A DNA stretch of 9,766 nucleotides from Candidatus Hydrogenedentota bacterium. GTDB lineage: Bacteria; Hydrogenedentota; Hydrogenedentia; Hydrogenedentales; CAITNO01. The notes beneath the pieces are model-generated. The model ran no database searches, was not told the DNA's origin, and was given only the letters and a program-made list of their open reading frames with translations. The stretch is taken from the NCBI GenBank assembly GCA_029554925.1, contig JAKPUV010000332.1, positions 1 through 9,766 of the forward strand. The letters are read 5' to 3'. The number at the start of each line of letters is the position of its first letter. The first letter of the stretch is position 1. The position numbers were made by a program, and so were the translations under genes. Positions 5,715-9,766 of this stretch are shown one piece after another.

Positions 5715-6333
5715 GTTCAGGCGTGCCGGATGCCGATGCCAGCACTTCCAGCAGCGCCGTCACCGAGGGGTCGCCCCAGTTGGCCGGACCGCCGTGCCGG
5801 AACGCCAGCGCCCCGGCTTTGTCAATAATAAATGTCGCGGGCACGCCCGTGCCGTACACCGCCGGCAGCGCCCCCTCATGCCGGTACACCGGAAATTCCG
5901 CCGTGTAGCCCGCCAGCGCCCGGCGCACATCCTCCGCGTCGCCCAGCGCCACGGAGACAAAGGCCACCGCCGTGCCTTCCGTCCGCCGATAAAGGGTGTT
6001 CAGCCCCTCCAGTTCGGCGAGACATCCGGGGCAATTGGGGCTCCAGAAATGCAGGAAGACCGGCCGCCCCCGGAATTCCTCCAGCGTGCCCGCAGTTCCG
6101 TCCGGCTTCGCCAGGGGCAGCGAGAAATCGGCCTGCACCCCCAGCGTGACGGGCGGCGGGGCGAGTTTTGCCCGCTTCGCGGCCACGATCTGTTTTTCAA
6201 ATACCACGGACGCGGCCAGCACGCCGCCCGCCAGCGCGGCCAGGGTGAGTGCGGCCCCCGTGAGGCAGCCCAGCAAGAACGGCCGCCGCCGGGACGGGGG
6301 GGAGGGGAGGGGGGACGTTTCTGTCTCACTCAT
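5710..6333 (-). CDS. Membrane-anchored TlpA/ResA-type thiol-disulfide protein
   Basis: This 207-residue protein has a cytoplasmic, proline-rich N-terminus with an Arg15-Arg17 patch. A hydrophobic membrane segment follows (about 18-45), then a thioredoxin-like domain facing outward from the cytoplasmic membrane. In the domain, VTLGVQADFSLPL and the strand PVFLHFWSPN lead to the redox motif CPGC (101-104). GVPATFIIDKAG carries the cis-proline at 165. The usual WCxxC tryptophan is replaced: the residue before Cys101 is Asn, with the Trp three positions further ahead. TlpA/ResA proteins reduce disulfides in cytochrome c maturation or other exported substrates, but none of those partners is visible here. 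The ATG overlaps the end of rarA by 8 nt (ATGAGTGA). AGGAG at 6344-6348, inside rarA, lies 10 nt upstream, so translation is probably coupled. Confidence 0.88.
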   Translation of the reverse strand: MSETETSPLPSPPSRRRPFLLGCLTGAALTLAALAGGVLAASVVFEKQIVAAKRAKLAPPPVTLGVQADFSLPLAKPDGTAGTLEEFRGRPVFLHFWSPNCPGCLAELEGLNTLYRRTEGTAVAFVSVALGDAEDVRRALAGYTAEFPVYRHEGALPAVYGTGVPATFIIDKAGALAFRHGGPANWGDPSVTALLEVLASASGTPEQ

Positions 6334-7672
6334 GGGGTTCCGGCTCCTGTTCCGCCCGGTCGCGCTCGTCGAGGCTCTCCAGATAGGCCCGGATGAGGGC
6401 CTCGTGGCCCCGGTCCGTCGGATGGTAAAAGACGCCCCGGTTCACGCCGTAGTCCTGCGGGGTGTACCCGCCGGGGAAGTCGTGGGGGTATTGGTAGCCC
6501 GCGCCGCGGCCCAGCCGTTTCGCGCCCCGGTAATGCGTGTCGCGCAGGTGGTTCGGCGCGTCGGTGGTGCGCTCCTCGCGCACCCGCGCGAGGGCGGCGT
6601 CAATCCCGAGATACGCGGCGTTGCTCTTGGGGGCGCAGGCGACGTAGGTGGCCGCCTGCGCGAGAATGATCCGCGCCTCCGGCATGCCGATGAACTCGCA
6701 GGCCTGCCAGGCCGCCGTCGCCGTCACCAGCGCCATCGGGTCCGCGTTCCCCACGTCCTCCGCCGCGGCGATGCAGATGCGCCGCGCCACGAAGCGGGGC
6801 GTCTCCCCGGCCTCCAGCATGCGCGCCATCCAGTACAGCGCCGCGTCGGGGTTGCTCCCGCGCAGGCTCTTGATGAAGGCCGAAGCGGCGTCGTAGTGCT
6901 CGTCCCCCGTGCCGTCGTAGTGCAGCATTTTCCGGGCGATGCACTCCCCGGCCACCGCCTCGGAGATCACCAAACGGCCGTCCTCCACCGGCGTGGTGAG
7001 CAGCGCCACCTCCAGGGCGTTCAGGGCCCGCCGCGCGTCGCCCTCGGCGTAGCGCGCGATGTGCGCCAGCGCCTCCGGCGCGGCCTCCACCGTCACCTCC
7101 GGAAACCCGCGCTCGGGATGGGCCAGCGCCCGCTCCAGCAGCCGCACCAGGTCGGCATCCTCCAGCTTGCGGAACTCGAATATCTGCGAGCGCGAGAGGA
7201 GGGGGGACACCACGGAGAAGAAGGGGTTCTCCGTCGTCGCGCCGATGAGGACGATCTTGCCGTTCTCGACGTCCGGCAGCAGGGCGTCCTGCTGGGCGCG
7301 GTTGAACCGGTGGATCTCATCCACAAACACGATGGTCTTCTGCTGCGCGTGGATGCGCCGCTGGTGGGCCGCCGCGATCAGCTCGCGGAGTTCCTTTACC
7401 CCGGCGGTCACGGCGTTCAGCGGCTCGAACACCGACTCGGTCCGCATGGCGATGAGCCGCGCCAGCGCCGTCTTCCCGCAGCCCGGCGGGCCGTACAGGA
7501 TGAGCGACGTGACCCGGTCCGCCTCGATGGCCCGGCGCAGGGGCTTCCCGGGGCCGAGAATGTGCTCCTGCCCCGCCAGATCGTCCAGCGAGCGCGGGGC
7601 CACGCGCCGCGCCAGGGGCGCCTCGCGCTTCAACCGGTCCGCCGCGCTGTGCTCGAAAAGGTCCTCCGACAT
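6326..7672 (-). CDS. rarA: Replication-associated recombination ATPase RarA (MgsA)
   Basis: This 448-residue AAA+ ATPase is related to clamp loaders and to eukaryotic WRNIP1/Mgs1. It acts at stalled replication forks and interacts with SSB and DNA ends. The Walker A motif is GPPGCGKT (61-68), the Walker B is IVFVDEIHR (114-122), sensor 1 is GATTENP (144-150) and the arginine finger is probably Arg161 in LLSRSQIF. Sensor 2 lies in the GDARRALNALE segment. The C-terminal tetramerisation domain includes ALYWMARMLEAGE and the SNAAYLGIDAAL and HDFPGGYTPQDYG segments typical of the family. The ATG at 7672 gives the usual N-terminus (LFEHSAADRLKREAPLARRVAP). An upstream extension in frame is low in family character. 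No Shine-Dalgarno precedes this ATG. Instead a TACAAT box lies 6 nt before it, which suggests a leaderless mRNA. The thioredoxin-like gene follows with overlap. Confidence 0.95.
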   Translation of the reverse strand: MSEDLFEHSAADRLKREAPLARRVAPRSLDDLAGQEHILGPGKPLRRAIEADRVTSLILYGPPGCGKTALARLIAMRTESVFEPLNAVTAGVKELRELIAAAHQRRIHAQQKTIVFVDEIHRFNRAQQDALLPDVENGKIVLIGATTENPFFSVVSPLLSRSQIFEFRKLEDADLVRLLERALAHPERGFPEVTVEAAPEALAHIARYAEGDARRALNALEVALLTTPVEDGRLVISEAVAGECIARKMLHYDGTGDEHYDAASAFIKSLRGSNPDAALYWMARMLEAGETPRFVARRICIAAAEDVGNADPMALVTATAAWQACEFIGMPEARIILAQAATYVACAPKSNAAYLGIDAALARVREERTTDAPNHLRDTHYRGAKRLGRGAGYQYPHDFPGGYTPQDYGVNRGVFYHPTDRGHEALIRAYLESLDERDRAEQEPEPHE

Positions 7673-7678
7673 GGCGGC

Positions 7679-7708
7679 ATTGTAGCCCCCGCGCCCCCGG
7701 CGCTTCCA
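7679..7708 (-). promoter_or_regulatory. Candidate rarA promoter, leaderless arrangement
   Basis: TACAAT on the minus strand (7679-7684) matches the -10 consensus at five of six positions and lies 6 nt before the rarA ATG, so transcription would start at or next to the A of ATG. The -35 is weak: TGGAAG at 7703-7708 (18-nt spacer, 3/6). Confidence 0.45.
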
Positions 7709-7728
7709 TCCCGGGCGCGCGGGTGGTG

Positions 7729-7734
7729 TATACT
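7729..7734 (+). promoter_or_regulatory. Candidate -10 box for the UPF0104-type membrane protein gene
   Basis: TATACT matches the -10 consensus at five of six positions. A start near 7741 would give a leader of about 30 nt before the GTG at 7771 and would exclude the GTG at 7723 as a start. No good -35 hexamer is visible 16-19 nt upstream. Confidence 0.35.
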
Positions 7735-7770
7735 GGGGGCGCGGGGACGGACACAATTGACGGGAATGCG

Positions 7771-8877
7771 GTGAAGAAGCGCGGTTTTAAACGGCAGATG
7801 CAGCTCGTGGCCGGACTCGCGGTGAGCGCGGTCCTGCTGTGGTGGTTGTTTAAGGACACCAACTGGGCCGAGGTGGGCCGGGTCGTGCGCAACGCCGACC
7901 TGTTCTGGCTTTCCGCCGCCGTCGGGTGCGTCCTCCTTTCGTTTGTCGTGCGCATCTTCCGGTGGCGCGCCCTTGTGGCCGTGGATCCGCCGCCGCGGTT
8001 CATTAAACTCTTCAACGCCACGCAGATCGGCTTCTTCGCCAACTTCGTGCTGCCGGCCCGCCTGGGTGAGGTGATCCGCGCCGTCGTGCTGTCGCGGGGC
8101 ACGGACATCCCGGTCTCGAAGTCCCTCGCCTTTGTGGCCGTGGACCGGATCACGGACCTCGTGGGCCTTGCGGGCACGCTCCTCCTCACCGTCCTCTTCT
8201 TTCATCCTGCGGAGGCCATCTATCTGCCGGAGGAGATGCGCGGCCTCTACGCCGGTCCCATTTCCGCCGTCCTCATCCGCCGGGCCTGTCTCGGGGCGGC
8301 GGCGGCGATCGTCGTCGGGCTGGCGGGGGCCTTTGCGCTGGCCGCGTCGCGCGGACTGGCGGAGCGGGTGCTCCGGCGGACCGTGGCGCCCTTTTCTCCC
8401 GCCCTCGCTGTCCGTCTCACCGCGCTGGCCGACCATTTCACCTCCGGCATGGCCGTGGTGCGGTCCCCCTGGCGGATGGCCCGCGCCTGCGGCGTCAGCC
8501 TCGCCCTTTGGGGGGTGTTCGCCGTGACCAACTGGTGCGCCTTCATGGCCCTGCGCCTGGAGGTGCCGTGGTACGCCCCCTTCGTCACCCTCTCCCTCCT
8601 CGCCGTATTCATCAGCCTGCCCGGGCCGCCGGGATTCATCGGCCCCTACCATGTCGCCATCGCGGGCAGCCTGCTGCTGGTGAATCCCGCGATGAACGTG
8701 GACGAGGCCCGGGCCATGGCCATCATGGCGCATCTGCTGAACCTGCTCCCGGTGGTGGTGGTCGGCGTGTGGTGCCTCTCCGCCGAGAACGTCAGCCTGG
8801 CGCAGATGAAGGAGACGGGGGAAAGCGTCGCGGAAGCCGAAGACCCCGGGCCGGAGATTCTCCCCCCGGCGGAATAG
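7771..8877 (+). CDS. Multi-pass membrane protein, UPF0104 / LPG-synthase TM-region family
   Basis: This 368-residue integral membrane protein has about eight or nine hydrophobic segments, near 11-27, 44-64, 80-95, 118-144, 168-192, 237-261, 268-286, 290-304 and 318-336. The family signature is clear: VRIFRWRAL (60-68), GFFANFVLPARLGEVIRA (87-104), VAVDRITDLVGL (122-133) and PGPPGFIGPYHVAI (284-297). This is the domain found in the flippase half of MprF, in archaeal AglD and in YbhN-type proteins. Members are tied to lipid or polyprenyl-linked glycolipid translocation, but most are uncharacterised. The soluble aminoacyl-transfer domain of MprF is absent, so it should not make lysyl-PG by itself. 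A charged tail (about 338-368) is cytoplasmic or extracytoplasmic. GTG at 7771 is preferred because it follows a possible -10 box and gives a normal positive N-terminus (KKRGFKR). The Shine-Dalgarno is weak (GGGA, 5 nt). GTG at 7723 is an alternative. Confidence 0.85.
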   Translation: MKKRGFKRQMQLVAGLAVSAVLLWWLFKDTNWAEVGRVVRNADLFWLSAAVGCVLLSFVVRIFRWRALVAVDPPPRFIKLFNATQIGFFANFVLPARLGEVIRAVVLSRGTDIPVSKSLAFVAVDRITDLVGLAGTLLLTVLFFHPAEAIYLPEEMRGLYAGPISAVLIRRACLGAAAAIVVGLAGAFALAASRGLAERVLRRTVAPFSPALAVRLTALADHFTSGMAVVRSPWRMARACGVSLALWGVFAVTNWCAFMALRLEVPWYAPFVTLSLLAVFISLPGPPGFIGPYHVAIAGSLLLVNPAMNVDEARAMAIMAHLLNLLPVVVVGVWCLSAENVSLAQMKETGESVAEAEDPGPEILPPAE

Positions 8878-8881
8878 GCCC

Positions 8882-9766
8882 TCAGTTCGCCTTCGGTTTG
8901 CGGGGCCGGGCCGGCGGGGCGGCCTGCGCCGCCCGGGCCAGGTCCCGCTCGATCCGGGCGATGCCCCGCTCCGCGCCCGCCGCCTGCTGCGATCCCGGCT
9001 CCGCCGCGATGACGCGCTCGTAGGAGGCGATGGCCGCCGTGTAGTCCCCCACCTGCCGCTGGGTCTCCGCGAGCTGCGACAGCGCCGACAGGTTGCCCGG
9101 CCGCAGCGCCACCGCCTGCTCGTACTGCGCGAGCGCCTCCGGGTACTGGCCGAGGCGGCGGTAGGTGTTCCCCATCTGGAGGTAGGCCGAGGGGTCGTTG
9201 GGCGTCATGGCCGCCGTCGTCTCATACTCCGAGAGCGCCGCGCCGTAGTCGCCCATGCGCCGGTAATAGTCGCCCAGGGCGCGGTGCGCGTCGGGCGATG
9301 CCGGGGTCTCGGCCGCCCACTGCTGCAGCGCCGCGCCCTCCTCCGCGCGCATGTCCAGTTTGCGGTACAGGTCGGCCGCCATCGGGTACGAGCGCGGGTC
9401 CCCCGCGTTCATGGCCTGAAACTCCCCCAGCCGCGCCACCGCCTCCTGGTCATAGCCGTTGCGGGCGTAGGCCTGGGCGGCCATGTACCGCGCCACCGCG
9501 TCGTTGGGCAGGGCCTCCATCCACCGGTCATAGGCGGCCAGTTCCTGGTCCGTCAGCCCCAGCCGCTTGTTCAGCGTGGCCAGGGTCTGGTAGGCCTGCC
9601 GGTTGGCCGGGTCGAGTTCCAGGCTCTTCTCAAGCAGGCCCGCCGCCTCGTCAAACCGGCCCGCCTTCATCGCCGCCACCGCCTCGGCGGTCATCGCGCC
9701 AGACTGCGCAGCCAGCGCCTTCGCGTCGGACTTGGCCTTCCTTTCGGCGTCTTTCGCAGTGTCCGG
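8882..9766 (-). CDS. Tetratricopeptide-repeat protein, C-terminal part
   Basis: The frame is open to the right edge, giving 294 visible residues, and the true start is probably outside the window. The first ATG in frame (9694) has no clear Shine-Dalgarno. The 24 codons before it encode a Lys/Asp/Ala-rich segment (ERKAKSDAKAL) that reads like a linker or coiled segment. From about residue 26 there are seven consecutive 34-residue TPR units with the usual W/L-G-Y-A-F-A-P pattern, for example GDYYRRMGDYGAALSEYE and GNTYRRLGQYPEALAQYE. The protein ends in a short basic, proline-rich tail (PPARPRKPKAN). TPR arrays scaffold protein-protein contacts, and the partner cannot be inferred. An N-terminal signal or membrane anchor could lie beyond the edge. 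The stop lies 4 nt from the stop of the convergent membrane-protein gene, with no hairpin between. Confidence 0.88.
   Translation of the reverse strand, partial: PDTAKDAERKAKSDAKALAAQSGAMTAEAVAAMKAGRFDEAAGLLEKSLELDPANRQAYQTLATLNKRLGLTDQELAAYDRWMEALPNDAVARYMAAQAYARNGYDQEAVARLGEFQAMNAGDPRSYPMAADLYRKLDMRAEEGAALQQWAAETPASPDAHRALGDYYRRMGDYGAALSEYETTAAMTPNDPSAYLQMGNTYRRLGQYPEALAQYEQAVALRPGNLSALSQLAETQRQVGDYTAAIASYERVIAAEPGSQQAAGAERGIARIERDLARAAQAAPPARPRKPKAN

Noticed and set aside
5996..7774. Plus-strand open frame of 592 codons opposite rarA and the thioredoxin-like gene
   Set aside because: It is an Arg/Gly/Ala-rich antisense shadow of two well-supported genes and runs across their junction.
7317..8733. 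Minus-strand frames (290 and 367 codons) across the rarA start and the membrane-protein gene
   Set aside because: They are low-complexity His/Gly/Arg-rich products opposite a clear transmembrane protein, and they read out of frame through rarA.
8905..8940. GC-rich inverted repeats near the end of the TPR gene
   Set aside because: They lie within coding sequence, have no T-run and are expected from Ala/Pro/Arg codons at this GC content.

Overview
The window is a GC-rich, densely packed stretch of bacterial chromosome that carries housekeeping genes only. I see no transposase, phage gene, CRISPR array, tRNA, rRNA or integration site. The gene set (a six-domain ribosomal protein S1, RarA, Pcm, acetolactate synthase, lipobox and thioredoxin-type envelope proteins) points to a free-living Gram-negative-type bacterium. 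The mixture of conserved and divergent motifs in IlvB and the unusual gene order fit a poorly sampled GC-rich lineage, perhaps near the PVC group or Hydrogenedentota. That placement is an impression from the proteins, not a demonstrated one.

Left part (1-4258, all minus strand). Read in the direction of transcription: rpsA (ribosomal protein S1), a 13-bp-stem terminator, ilvB (acetolactate synthase large subunit), an 11-bp-stem terminator, then the first 82 codons of a Cys/Met-metabolism PLP enzyme that runs off the left edge. No ilvN/ilvH small-subunit gene lies next to ilvB. Each gene has its own Shine-Dalgarno sequence, and hairpins separate them, so they look like three transcription units rather than one operon.

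Middle (4259-5709). A short divergent control region separates rpsA from pcm (protein-L-isoaspartate O-methyltransferase, plus strand, TTG start). A near-consensus sigma70 promoter for rpsA lies inside the pcm leader. Its -35 box falls between the pcm Shine-Dalgarno and the pcm start codon, and its -10 box overlaps a candidate pcm -10. Downstream of pcm is a small lipoprotein with an NTF2-like domain, closed by tandem hairpins, the second of which is a strong terminator.

Right part (5710-9766). On the minus strand, rarA (AAA+ replication-recombination ATPase) overlaps by 8 nt a membrane-anchored TlpA-type thiol-disulfide protein gene, so the two look translationally coupled. rarA has no visible Shine-Dalgarno but a TACAAT box 6 nt before its ATG, the arrangement expected of a leaderless mRNA. 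Divergent from it, on the plus strand, is a UPF0104/LPG-synthase-type multi-pass membrane protein. This meets, tail to tail with a 4-nt gap, a TPR-repeat protein that runs off the right edge.

No intergenic stretch reaches 300 bases. I did not find a convincing new multi-gene system. The points most worth a second look are the interlocked rpsA/pcm promoters with a mini-hairpin plus U-run in the rpsA leader, the probable leaderless rarA, the atypical IlvB residues and missing ilvN neighbour, and the rarA-thioredoxin coupling.
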